A program made the position numbers and the translations under genes. A DNA stretch of 64,000 nucleotides. Origin: Candidatus Cloacimonadota bacterium (GTDB taxonomy: Bacteria > Cloacimonadota > Cloacimonadia > Cloacimonadales > WRIO01). This document shows positions 1 through 9,347 of this stretch, piece after piece. The stretch spans positions 1 to 64,000 of the forward strand of contig WRLO01000005.1 in the NCBI GenBank assembly GCA_009777575.1, given 5' to 3'. The notes below the pieces were generated by a model. The model was given only the letters and a program-made list of their open reading frames with translations, made no database searches and was not told the DNA's origin. The stretch's first letter is position 1, and every line of letters begins with the position of its first letter.

Positions 1-88
1 CGTAGCACAATATGGTGTTACACAGATTATATACGGAACAGATAAATCAGTTCCCTACGAATATGGGTGCATTTAAAACGAGGAATAG

Positions 89-259
89 TATTATGTGCAT
101 CACGATGGAGATGACCATTTGTTGATTTTACAAAACCACTACAGCACCAAACAGCAGGTAGAGGAACTCTGCAAATTAGGAGATTTAAGCGTGCTTGGAA
201 AAACTACCGGTAAGTCACCAAACAAAACAAGCCATGACAATGAATATTGCATTACATAG
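89..259 (+). pseudogene. 3' remnant of a small accessory-region protein
   Basis: Reading frame 2 gives about 56 codons (YYVHHDGDDHLL...EELCKLGDLSVLGK...) with a stop at 257-259. The YVHHDG start and GDLSxLGK segment resemble, from memory, a small uncharacterised protein family common on plasmids and prophages. A stop at 86-88 cuts the frame upstream and no good start is present, so only a fragment is left. Its end abuts the point where the opposite-strand SEFIR gene loses homology. Function is unknown and the family link is inference. Confidence 0.4.
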
Positions 260-465
260 TTTATAGTTGGATCGGCTACGCTTTGTTCTATAAAATGATT
301 TACATCCTGCCCTGGTTCTAAATCCCATATATCAATCTTCACATCAATTCCGTTATCAACTAATCGTTCAGCAAGCTCAATTACCCTTTTCTGACATGTC
401 CATGAATATGAGATAAAGACTTTAGGTATAAACTCATTATCGTTTTTTTGCTCTACTTTATTCAT
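139..465 (-). pseudogene. Truncated SEFIR/TIR-domain protein
   Basis: The N-terminal part reads KVFISYSWT, then VIELAERLVDNGIDVKIDIWDLEPGQD, the beta-alpha-beta start of a SEFIR (TIR-like) domain used in bacterial immune signalling proteins. After about 65 residues (..VADPTINYV) the expected strand is replaced by unrelated sequence, so the gene is cut. I start it at MNKVEQK, where GGAG sits 7 bases upstream, rather than at the track's MKKEKLL. Its ATG overlaps the stop of the restriction enzyme gene (ATGAATAA), suggesting translational coupling. A signalling-dead remnant is most likely; a short functional protein is less likely. Confidence 0.7.
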
Positions 466-3400
466 TAGTAACTTCTCCTTTTTCAAAATTAATTTTCGGC
501 AAACTTTTTACTATGTCCACCGTCTGCACACTCAAATTTATCACACTATGCAATAAATCAAGTATATAGCGTGGATTGTCATTTTCTTTTGCCCAATCAT
601 TTGGGTCGTTTGTAATACCACTTTCTTTGTGAGTGGTGATTTGATATCGTTCCATTATCCATTCGATTGCAGATTTACCATTCACTATGTATTCATAAGC
701 CTTTAGTGGGATATTTTCGAGGCTTATTTGATTGTTATAAATTATTCTGGTTTTATCCTCTTTATTTAGGAACTTCATTTTTTCTACTTTATACTCAATG
801 AATTTCTTTTCCTCAGCAGAAAGTAATTTAAAGGTGTCAGTAAGAGATGAAGGTTCATATATTGTTTGCACATCGGGATGGTGTGGTATATTTTCATAAT
901 TCAAATGCAGGTCAGCAAGTTTTCGTCCCGCTTTACTGAATATCCAGAAATCGCTCACATTGTCAAGTAGCGGTAGTCTTGGTAACATTTTTTTCAAATC
1001 ATTGGCAAAGATGGTTCTGTATTCTGGACTATGTAAAAATCCGTAAACATAATAAAAGATGTCTTCTCTGGTAACGCTTTTTCCATACTGTTGCTTCGCT
1101 CTATTAAAAATGAAATCGCTAATGGCTTCATGGCGGATGTAATTGTTTTCATTTTCTAATTCTTTTAATGTTAGTTGACCGGATGTTTTTTCTTGGTAGT
1201 AGTGTAGGGGGAAGCATTGGCAAGCAAATACTAATTGGTATTCAACAATACTGTCTGTGATAAATGGAGTGAAGTCTTTGTTGTTACCTGCATTCGGTAC
1301 ACATATCACTAAATTCGTGTGTATTTTTGTGGGAAAAAGATGATTCCATAAGCTTGGGCTTTCGATAAAAGACTTATGGTAATACAACCATAATTTTGTG
1401 AACGGACGATGCATTCCAATGGTTGCGTATTTATCATTAAAACTATGCATAACTCCATTGTATACATCCCTCCGTAATGCACGTGTCCAACTAATTTTTG
1501 TTGTGTCTGTTTCAATAAAATCTTCTACTGTAAGATTTTGATTGTTTTTTTTGTTTTCTTTGAAATCAACGCTTTGTTTGTTATAAAAGTATATCTGTCC
1601 TTGCATGTTATTTAATAAGCTATGCTTTGAATAATTTAAAACCCAAGCATCCCTACCTGTAGCAACGGCAACAATATTTAAGTTAAAAAAACTTTTTGTT
1701 TTTAAATCAAATTTCTTTTCTGGCTCAAGTGGTATCATAGCAGAAAACTCATCATTTCGTAGATTTAACCAGTCTCCATGTTCGTTTGGAGTTAATTCTG
1801 TCCAGTTGATACTATTGATAGTGTTGAAATTTTTAATAATTCTTAATTTTTGTTCTCGGGTATGGTAATCACCGATATCATAGTAAAGAATTTTAGCTTT
1901 GTTTTGCATAGACGATTGGAAATAACCGCTACGAACAAGAAGTGTTATAGTTATAGGAGCACGACTACCACTACCAAATATTTTTCCACCTTCTCTGCGA
2001 CTTAATTCACCACTTGTTCTCTGATTTCCACGTAAATTAAATACATAGATTGTAGTGAACTCTTCTAAAAGACATTTTCTGAAACCATCAGTACTATTTC
2101 CATCAAGCCAACCACCATTACTAACGAATGCTATGATACCATTATTATCACCCAGTCTATCTGTACTCCAGCGAAATGCCTTTATATATGAATCATATAA
2201 TGCGTTTTTTAAACTAGCACTAGACGCTTTTGCATAAGTCATTGCTATTTTACTATCAAGCGAAGGATATGATTGATTTTGAGAGTTATCATTTGCAGAC
2301 CTTTGACCTATTGAATATGGTGGATTCCCAATTATAACCGTAATATCTGTGCTTTTTTGTTTTTTTACACGTTCAGTATTTTGAGGAAATATCTCTGAAA
2401 AGAAGATATGAGCAGGGTCTTTTTCATCATACTCTCCAAGTTGGAAGGTATCTGTGAGACATATACCTTCAAATGGATAATAATTATCAGTACCCATAGC
2501 ATCATGGAAAGTATTTTCAATATTCACAGCCGCAATATAATATGCCAACAAGACGATTTCATTTGCAAAAATTTCATGTTGATATTTATGTATCAGGTCT
2601 TTCTTATCTATCAGTCCACTCTGTATCAAGCGAGTTATAAATGTCCCTGTGCCAGTAAATGGATCAAGTATATTGACATTTTTATCGCTGAGTGACCGAC
2701 CAAATTCTTGTTTTAAAACATCGTTTACAGAATGAATGATAAAGTCAACAACCTCAACGGGTGTATAAACAATGCCGAGCTTTTCTACCATTTTAGGAAA
2801 AGCTATTTTGAAGAATTTCTCATATAATTGCGAGATGAGATTTTGTTTTCCACTGGCAGTATTTACGGATGAAAGGCTAAGTTGGACTTCAAAATAAAAG
2901 TGTTGCATTACCTTTATATCAGTTTCGAAACCTGCTTTTGTGAGCAGGTCAATCATATTTTGCATAGAGATAGAGATGGGGTTGTTTCGGACAAAAGAAT
3001 AGTCTTCAAATAGAGCCTCAAATATTGGCTTGGTAATGATATGTTGTGAAAGCATTTCTATAGCATCGCTCTCTGAAATACTGGGGTTAATGTTTTTTTG
3101 AAGTCCTAATACAAACTCCTCAAAAGCAGCTTTATATTCACCAATTTTTACAAGAGCAGTGAGTCTGTCTCTCTGCATATTAGCAATATCAACAACCTTT
3201 TTTGCCCATTGCTCAAGGTATCTTCTATTTCCTACTCTTTCTACCATACGGGCATATAAAACTTTTTGCAATCCAGCAAACTTAAATTTTAGCTGTTCTG
3301 CTACAATACTTTCTACATCAGGACCTTCTTTAACACTATCGTTTGGAGTGCTGGTTTCGCTACCTGGATCTGGTTTTACGACCATAATATTGTCAGGCAT

Positions 3401-5650
3401 TTTTTTGTTGAACTCTACTACAGCATCAAATCTATCGTCATGAGCCCTTAAAGCGTTAAGAACAGTCCATACCACCTTGTATCTTTCATTGTCATCGAGT
3501 GCTTTTTCAGGCTCAATATCTGTGGGAACAACGATTGGTATGATAATATATCCGTATTTTTTATTTTGTGATTTTCTCATTACCCTGCCTACAGACTGCA
3601 CCACATCTATTTGTGAATTTTTGGCAGAAAGGAACATAACAGCATCCAGCGATGGCACATCTACACCTTCACAAAGACAGCGGACATTGGATAAGATTCG
3701 GCATTCGTTTTCTTCTGTGTCTGCCTTTAGCCATCTCATAAAGTCACTTCTTTTATTTGAGTCCATTGTTCCGTCTATATGCTCTGCTTTTATTTGAACA
3801 ATATTATCTTTTATTTCAGAGGGCAATGTTTTCACATACTCATCTGAGGCAGCGTTAAAAACCCCTGTTATTTCTTTACTATGTGTGATTTTTTTACAAA
3901 AAGCTACAGCTCTTCGCATCGGCTCTGGGTCTGTGGTTTTTATAGTGCCATTATCACCGATGATTTGTTTTGACAAGGCATTTATACAGCCGATAAGTTT
4001 TGGAACATCGTCCATATCAATTTCTTTTGTGTCTTTTGATAAGGCTTTTTGAATCTCTGGAGTAACATCATTTTCATTGAGTGTAAGTATCAAGACTTTA
4101 TAATCTGACAACAAGCCTTTAGCTACTGCTTGCCCAAATCCTATCCGATAAATCTCTTCTCCGTATAAAATCTCATCGTCCATGCTACATAGCAAGGCAT
4201 CAGCTTGAGCAGCTTTTGACTTGGCATCAGGACTGTATATACGAGGTGTGGCTGTCATATATAATCGCTTTTTAGCATTCAAAAAGTCATTGTCATGAAC
4301 CTTTACAAAGGCTGATTCGTCTTTGTCTAATAAGGTAATACCAGTGGTGCGATGAGCCTCGTCACAGATAATTAAGTCAAATTGAGAAAACTGTGGAAGT
4401 ATATTTGCCAGCTCTTTTTGTGCCTCTGAAATCTTTTCAATAGACTGATAAGTAGAAAATACTACCTTTAATCCTTTTTTATTCTTTAATCTATGAAATT
4501 GGTCAAGTATAGTCAGAACATCCGTGCTGGCAGGTAATGGTAAATCTACAATAGAGAGTGAGGAACTATCCTCAGATTTTCTCTTTAGATTAGATGCTTT
4601 TTCATCAGAGCATATACACACAGCGTTAATATTACAAGTAGTATCTGCATACCATTCATTTAGTGTCTGTCCAAGCAAAGCGATAGAAGGCACTAGGAAT
4701 AAGATTAGACCATCATGTAGCGTCAACTTTCCAGTTGAAGAATCATTTATACCTTCTCGAACTGGAAAGTTCGAGTTACTTGGTAGCGTCAACTTTCCAG
4801 TTGACGAATCATTTATATCTTCTCGAACTGGAAAGTTCGAGTTACTTGGTAGCGTCAGCTTTCCAGTTGACGAATCATTTATACCTTCTCGAACTGGAAA
4901 GTTCGAGTTACTTGGTAGCGTCAACTTTCCAGTTGAAGAATCATTTATACCTTCTCGAACTGGAAAGTTCGAGGTACAATTTGAGTTATGCTTTATCATT
5001 TCCTCTGCAATTCTCAGAGAAGTAAAAGTTTTTCCTGTTCCACAAGCCATGATTAGCTTACCTCTGTCATATTTTTCAAAGTGAGCTAAAGTCTCTTTTA
5101 GAGCATCCTCTTGGTGAGGAAACAGAGTTTTTCTTGGTATTCTTGCATTTTCACCAGAAATAGCTTTATCAAGTAGTTCCCAATCGACTGGAGCATTTAT
5201 TAAATCGTATTGATTGATACTTGATACAGGTGGGATTTGATTTTTTAGAGCTTCTTTAGCATTAGAAGACCAGTTGTTTGATGTAGAAATCCAAAGTCTA
5301 TTACTAAAGCCGACAGTATTTTGATTTTTATCAGTAAATGTCCTACTTGATGTAGAAAGAAAGGTGTCTACAGCAGGCTTGTCAATATAAGTATCCTCTT
5401 GTAAACATTTGCATTGAATAGCCCAAAAATCACCATCCACTGTTTCTGCAACCAAGTCTATTCCTGTATCATGCCCACCGAGGTCGTCCTTTGCAAAGAA
5501 ATCTTTCCACAACCATACATTGACAAATATATCTATATATTTAGGGTCAGTTCGCAAATATGCTTGCATTAAAATCTCAAAGCGACTTCCTAAGTCAGCG
5601 TTCGATTCGGCTATTTCACGATATTTATTAATTATCTTATAAAATGACAT
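458..5650 (-). CDS. Type ISP-like restriction-modification enzyme (nuclease-helicase-methyltransferase fusion)
   Basis: A single 1730-residue polypeptide combining restriction and adenine methylation. An Mrr-like nuclease is seen at about 60-81 (GHDTGIDL...AIQCK, the D...QxK arrangement). A superfamily 2 motor follows: Walker A MACGTGKT near 205, DEAH near 432, MTATP, and QSVGRVMRKS near 687. The N6-adenine methyltransferase has DPFTGTG near 998 and NPPY near 1108, with a C-terminal region likely for target recognition. This order matches single-chain type ISP enzymes such as LlaBIII (about 1.6 kb of residues), with a longer chain here. Residues 226-312 are four 22-residue repeats encoded by a palindromic DNA array, placed between helicase motifs I and Ia. 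No frameshift is visible. Activity with this insert is uncertain. Confidence 0.88.
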   Translation of the reverse strand: MSFYKIINKYREIAESNADLGSRFEILMQAYLRTDPKYIDIFVNVWLWKDFFAKDDLGGHDTGIDLVAETVDGDFWAIQCKCLQEDTYIDKPAVDTFLSTSSRTFTDKNQNTVGFSNRLWISTSNNWSSNAKEALKNQIPPVSSINQYDLINAPVDWELLDKAISGENARIPRKTLFPHQEDALKETLAHFEKYDRGKLIMACGTGKTFTSLRIAEEMIKHNSNCTSNFPVREGINDSSTGKLTLPSNSNFPVREGINDSSTGKLTLPSNSNFPVREDINDSSTGKLTLPSNSNFPVREGINDSSTGKLTLHDGLILFLVPSIALLGQTLNEWYADTTCNINAVCICSDEKASNLKRKSEDSSSLSIVDLPLPASTDVLTILDQFHRLKNKKGLKVVFSTYQSIEKISEAQKELANILPQFSQFDLIICDEAHRTTGITLLDKDESAFVKVHDNDFLNAKKRLYMTATPRIYSPDAKSKAAQADALLCSMDDEILYGEEIYRIGFGQAVAKGLLSDYKVLILTLNENDVTPEIQKALSKDTKEIDMDDVPKLIGCINALSKQIIGDNGTIKTTDPEPMRRAVAFCKKITHSKEITGVFNAASDEYVKTLPSEIKDNIVQIKAEHIDGTMDSNKRSDFMRWLKADTEENECRILSNVRCLCEGVDVPSLDAVMFLSAKNSQIDVVQSVGRVMRKSQNKKYGYIIIPIVVPTDIEPEKALDDNERYKVVWTVLNALRAHDDRFDAVVEFNKKMPDNIMVVKPDPGSETSTPNDSVKEGPDVESIVAEQLKFKFAGLQKVLYARMVERVGNRRYLEQWAKKVVDIANMQRDRLTALVKIGEYKAAFEEFVLGLQKNINPSISESDAIEMLSQHIITKPIFEALFEDYSFVRNNPISISMQNMIDLLTKAGFETDIKVMQHFYFEVQLSLSSVNTASGKQNLISQLYEKFFKIAFPKMVEKLGIVYTPVEVVDFIIHSVNDVLKQEFGRSLSDKNVNILDPFTGTGTFITRLIQSGLIDKKDLIHKYQHEIFANEIVLLAYYIAAVNIENTFHDAMGTDNYYPFEGICLTDTFQLGEYDEKDPAHIFFSEIFPQNTERVKKQKSTDITVIIGNPPYSIGQRSANDNSQNQSYPSLDSKIAMTYAKASSASLKNALYDSYIKAFRWSTDRLGDNNGIIAFVSNGGWLDGNSTDGFRKCLLEEFTTIYVFNLRGNQRTSGELSRREGGKIFGSGSRAPITITLLVRSGYFQSSMQNKAKILYYDIGDYHTREQKLRIIKNFNTINSINWTELTPNEHGDWLNLRNDEFSAMIPLEPEKKFDLKTKSFFNLNIVAVATGRDAWVLNYSKHSLLNNMQGQIYFYNKQSVDFKENKKNNQNLTVEDFIETDTTKISWTRALRRDVYNGVMHSFNDKYATIGMHRPFTKLWLYYHKSFIESPSLWNHLFPTKIHTNLVICVPNAGNNKDFTPFITDSIVEYQLVFACQCFPLHYYQEKTSGQLTLKELENENNYIRHEAISDFIFNRAKQQYGKSVTREDIFYYVYGFLHSPEYRTIFANDLKKMLPRLPLLDNVSDFWIFSKAGRKLADLHLNYENIPHHPDVQTIYEPSSLTDTFKLLSAEEKKFIEYKVEKMKFLNKEDKTRIIYNNQISLENIPLKAYEYIVNGKSAIEWIMERYQITTHKESGITNDPNDWAKENDNPRYILDLLHSVINLSVQTVDIVKSLPKINFEKGEVTNE
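4717..4973. repeat. Array A: four 66-bp palindromic units inside the restriction gene
   Basis: Units start at 4717, 4783, 4849 and 4915, an exact 66-bp period, and the last is slightly short. Each unit has two mini-hairpins, CAACT-TTCC-AGTTG and CGAACT-GGAA-AGTTCG, and the 12-mers AACTTTCCAGTT and AACTGGAAAGTT are exact reverse complements, so the halves also pair with each other. The period is a multiple of three, so the host frame is kept (22 residues per unit). The opposite strand is open as well, which explains the two plus-strand ORFs in the track. Confidence 0.95.
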
Positions 5651-5717
5651 TGCTATCTATACCCTCTTGTTTTTTTTTACACTATTACCCATGATACAAT
5701 AAAATAAAAATGCTCAT

Positions 5718-5876
5718 TTATGTCAAGAGAAAAATTGCAGGGAAAGTTAAAGGAAAATGAAAAAAAACTAACTTTTTAACAACTAGAAAATTAGTTAATA
5801 ACTTCAATTTCGTGTTCTGCAAACCAAATTCTTTTAGTTTACGAAAGTTTCGTATTTTTATATCAGCTATATGCAT
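5718..5876 (-). pseudogene. N-terminal remnant of an OLD/RecF-like AAA ATPase
   Basis: This ORF is below the track's size limit. It starts MHIADIKIRNFRKLKEFGL, the typical first strand and helix of OLD-family or other SMC-like ATPases (I.I.NFR.L..), with a good Shine-Dalgarno AAGGAG about 7 bases upstream. After about 25 residues the sequence becomes unrelated and stops at 52 codons, before any Walker A motif. It lies between the SWIM protein and the restriction enzyme on the same strand, so it is probably the decayed stump of a defence-type ATPase. It fills most of the 319-base gap. Confidence 0.55.
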
Positions 5877-5969
5877 TTTATTCTCCTTTTTTCTAAATTA
5901 TGACTTATCATTAAAATGTTCGTTATAAGTGCAAACATTGGGAGTTCAATATCTTTGCCTTTTTTGTTT

Positions 5970-7607
5970 TTAACATTTGGCTATCATCTCCAGCATCTTT
6001 GTTCGCCTTTTGTAAAGTACTTGGAATTTCTGTTTTAGTTCTTCTACCATACTTTTTCCACCTTTGATTGATTTCATTACTTTAAAAGCATCTACTATAT
6101 TTCTATAGAATTGTTCCCCTACATTTTGCTCAGTATATTTTTCAATTACAAAGCGAAAAATTGCTAATGTTCTTTCAGGATATTCATCACAGAACTTGTC
6201 ATAATAATTCATAATGAGACGATATGACATATATTTTTCTATGTATTCCATCAGTCTGATTTTCAAACCTTCAGAAGCCAAAACATCAGCTATGGCGTGG
6301 CTGGGATAATGTGAGTTATTATTTTTTTCATAGCTTGATATAAGTTTTTCCATTGCTTGTTTCCACTCATCTGTAGAAAAAGTAGCTTTGTAAATTTGAT
6401 AGTATTTATTCGCAAATTTATTCTTTAGAAAACTTAAGGTAATTTTGCGGATCTGAGTAATATCGTTTTCTTTTTGTGCTATTTCAAGTCTCAAATTATC
6501 GAAGTAAACAGGCACATTTCCCCATTGGTTAGGTTTTATCTCATCTAAAAGCTTTTTTGCCTCAGAAAAAAGACTTTCATCTATTAATTTTCTTACCAAC
6601 TTTTCTCTAAAGGTATCTATCTGCAAGTTTTCCTTTATCACCTCCCAGACTTTATCATTATAGCCTTTCATTTGAAGGAAGTCTATCTTTTTTTCTAAGA
6701 GAAATCGTATTTGATAAAGGTCTTTGTCTGAAATTCTTTGCAAAAGAACATCCTGAATAGGTAGGAAGTCATCAACTTGGAGCAAAAGTGACAATTCCAT
6801 CAATAAATCATTGAAATAACCAATCAAAGAATCCGCTTTGTATTTTGGCTTCAGTATTTCAGTTTTACAAAACTCAAGTAGGTTATTTTGTTCATTCTCA
6901 GTCAAGGAGGGTAATATCTCTTCGAATATCACAAAAGGCTCTGAAAAGAAATAATCGTTTATACTAAGGTAAATATCACCTTTTTGCTTTTCTAAAAATG
7001 TGGCAAACTCCTCTATGCAGGTTTTAAGGATCAAAATCGCCTCAGTGTTATTTTTCACTTTGATATAGTCACGAGCTTTATAAAACAATACATCTAATAT
7101 GTCTATGTCGATTTCATCATCTGCATAATAGTATTCATCACGACTACAATGTAGCTGGCAGTTTCGAATGGCTTTTTGAAAACCATTTTGCAGTATAGAG
7201 ACATATTTATTTGTATCATTTTGATTTTTTAAAGCCTGAGGTTGTTCTATCTCTATTTGAATCTTGTGGGCAAATTCTTTATACACCGCATCATTTAATC
7301 CTCTAATCTTTTCTATTTGATCAAGAATAAATTTACATAATTCACTATGAGTGGCTTTTTTCAGCATTTTCTTTACATCCGTATCATCTGATGTATTCTT
7401 TGACGCTGCGGTGGTCAATCGTCTCTTAATCGCTTTTTCAATCATAGCTATGTGTTTGCAGGGATAATAATCGCTTGGACAACTACATGAATAATCAGAA
7501 GCATTCACACCATCATAAGTCATTCTGATAGTATATGTGCCATAATTTCCTTCATATAAAGCTTTCCATCTATTGGGTGCAAGTTCTTTCAATTCAATAA
7601 TGCTCAT
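5970..7607 (-). CDS. SWIM zinc-finger protein
   Basis: The N-terminus carries SCSCPSDYYPCKHIAM, a CxCx6CxH SWIM motif that binds zinc and usually mediates nucleic-acid or protein contacts. The remaining roughly 490 residues are helical and repetitive in character, with no catalytic motif I recognise. I choose MSIIELK at 7607 as the start because GGAG lies 9 bases upstream; the track's earlier Met overlaps the preceding gene. Only 5 bases separate it from the stop of the AlbA_2 gene, so the two are surely cotranscribed. SWIM proteins next to restriction or SWI2/SNF2 genes are common, which suggests a defence-linked role; this is inference. Confidence 0.75.
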   Translation of the reverse strand: MSIIELKELAPNRWKALYEGNYGTYTIRMTYDGVNASDYSCSCPSDYYPCKHIAMIEKAIKRRLTTAASKNTSDDTDVKKMLKKATHSELCKFILDQIEKIRGLNDAVYKEFAHKIQIEIEQPQALKNQNDTNKYVSILQNGFQKAIRNCQLHCSRDEYYYADDEIDIDILDVLFYKARDYIKVKNNTEAILILKTCIEEFATFLEKQKGDIYLSINDYFFSEPFVIFEEILPSLTENEQNNLLEFCKTEILKPKYKADSLIGYFNDLLMELSLLLQVDDFLPIQDVLLQRISDKDLYQIRFLLEKKIDFLQMKGYNDKVWEVIKENLQIDTFREKLVRKLIDESLFSEAKKLLDEIKPNQWGNVPVYFDNLRLEIAQKENDITQIRKITLSFLKNKFANKYYQIYKATFSTDEWKQAMEKLISSYEKNNNSHYPSHAIADVLASEGLKIRLMEYIEKYMSYRLIMNYYDKFCDEYPERTLAIFRFVIEKYTEQNVGEQFYRNIVDAFKVMKSIKGGKSMVEELKQKFQVLYKRRTKMLEMIAKC

Positions 7608-7612
7608 ATTGT

Positions 7613-9340
7613 TTAACTCCATTCTTTCTTTATAAGCCAATATCCGTTTTTATTCGAACCTATTCGTGCCAAGATGCCAGCTTTCTTTAAAAGTCTTACA
7701 CTTTTATCTATTGCAGAGAACGAGATACCTATTTCGACAGAGATTTTTTCCATTGTTATTTTTGGATTGATTTTTATTAATTCTAAAATTTTCTTTTGAG
7801 TTTTGTTTATTTCGCAATTTACATCGTAATTTATTTCGCAATTTATATCGTAATTTTCAGGAATCTTTTTATTGCTTACATCATCGTAACTATTTGAAAT
7901 ATATGCATGTTCAGCAACACTATCTATGACATTATCTATGACATTATCTATGACATTTGTATTGTCTTTTTTTATTTCCCAATACCCTCCTCTATCAGCA
8001 CCTTTGCGATCGATTAGACCTTCATTCTTTAGATTATCTATATATCTTGCCACTTGCCTTGATGTGAGCCCCAATATCCTACCGAGAGAGTTCATGCTCA
8101 CATCTGTTTTTTGAGATATTATTTTCAAGATAGCCTTGCTAGTTTCGCTCACATCTCTTTTATACTGTATATCCTTTACGACATTTCCCTCAACTTCTGC
8201 TTCTACACCTTCACCTTTCCTATACTTTTCATCAATTTCAAATCCTACCATCACTTCTCTGCCTCTAAGGTTGTAGTATGGCACAGGTTTATCCCACATT
8301 TTACAGGCATTAACGATATTTTCTATACCTCGTCCCCATGCTTCAATCTGTCCAGAGCGGAAGAATGCTCTTGCTATATTGGGATTATGTGGTTGTGAAG
8401 TATGTGGTGCAAAGAGAGTCTCAGCAGTCCATTTTTCTGGTAATTGCCCGTCATTGTAGATAAGTATTTCTTCAGGGTAAACATGTATATGGATAGGGTT
8501 TCCAGTGCTATAATCACGATGTATTATAGCGTTTAAGATAGCTTCTCTAAATGCGGCTCTTGGTATTGGAAAATTCTCAATTCTCTGTAATCCTTTATAG
8601 CTGATAATTCCCTTGAAATACTTCGAATAAACGAGGTCTTCTGCTTTGTCTGCTTGAGTGATTAGTGGTCCATGTACCTCATCCTGAAAAATCAGATCGG
8701 CTCTATTGGCAAAAAAACCAATTTTTAAGTATGCACCTACAAACCAGTTTTCAGGTTCGTGGTGAAATATGAGTAATGCAGCTCTCTTTAAGTAGTCGCC
8801 TTCATAAAGACGGAGATTTCGTAGTAGCATCTCATTTGTGATGTCGAGGTCTTCTTTTGTCAACCGAGCTGTAGCTATTGCTTTATAGCGAAATCTCTTG
8901 AATGAATCCACTTCAAAATCATCAAGAGTTACACGCGGAACTGGGACTCCGTCCCAACTCAATCCCTGTTTTCTGAGTATAAACTCATCAAGAGCAATAC
9001 CTGTCAAAGCTTGTGTTGTGCTACCAGAGCGAATATAATAAACACCTCTGTAGCTTATCGGGAATGGATATGAACTGATAGAAATAGATATATATTGCTT
9101 ATTATCAGTTTTATGCAAGTCAATATCAACAATCATTGCCATACCACTTTTTATTTTATTGGGTATATCTTCCAATAACTTTTTTGTGTCTGATAAACCC
9201 ACTATTTCGCCAGAGTCATTTTTGCCAATTTCCAATCTACCACCAGAAGCATTAGCAAAGCCACAAATAGTCTTTAAATGTTCGTCATGCCAAGATTCTT
9301 TATATTCGAGATTGTGGGTTTCTGAAGAAAAATTCTGCAT
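7613..9340 (-). CDS. AlbA_2 (Schlafen-type) / HATPase_c_4 winged-helix regulator
   Basis: The 575-residue protein begins with an AlbA_2 putative DNA-binding domain (NLEYKESWHDEHL.TICGFANASGG at about 10-35). A HATPase_c_4 or RecG_C-like region follows (AFREAILNAIIHRDY, then EAWGRGIENIV), and then two winged-helix modules near the C-terminus, separated by a linker with a VIDN repeat encoded by ctatgacatta copies. The architecture is common among uncharacterised transcription regulators in mobile and defence islands. It leads the operon into the SWIM and restriction genes, so it may control them; that is inference. The start has GAGG 6-7 bases upstream. Confidence 0.8.
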   Translation of the reverse strand: MQNFSSETHNLEYKESWHDEHLKTICGFANASGGRLEIGKNDSGEIVGLSDTKKLLEDIPNKIKSGMAMIVDIDLHKTDNKQYISISISSYPFPISYRGVYYIRSGSTTQALTGIALDEFILRKQGLSWDGVPVPRVTLDDFEVDSFKRFRYKAIATARLTKEDLDITNEMLLRNLRLYEGDYLKRAALLIFHHEPENWFVGAYLKIGFFANRADLIFQDEVHGPLITQADKAEDLVYSKYFKGIISYKGLQRIENFPIPRAAFREAILNAIIHRDYSTGNPIHIHVYPEEILIYNDGQLPEKWTAETLFAPHTSQPHNPNIARAFFRSGQIEAWGRGIENIVNACKMWDKPVPYYNLRGREVMVGFEIDEKYRKGEGVEAEVEGNVVKDIQYKRDVSETSKAILKIISQKTDVSMNSLGRILGLTSRQVARYIDNLKNEGLIDRKGADRGGYWEIKKDNTNVIDNVIDNVIDSVAEHAYISNSYDDVSNKKIPENYDINCEINYDVNCEINKTQKKILELIKINPKITMEKISVEIGISFSAIDKSVRLLKKAGILARIGSNKNGYWLIKKEWS

Positions 9341-9347
9341 ATAAACC

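Noticed and set aside
4524-5084. Plus-strand ORFs of 186 and 96 residues with 22-residue repeats
   Set aside because: They are antisense to the restriction enzyme and arise from the palindromic array; no ribosome site or family match.
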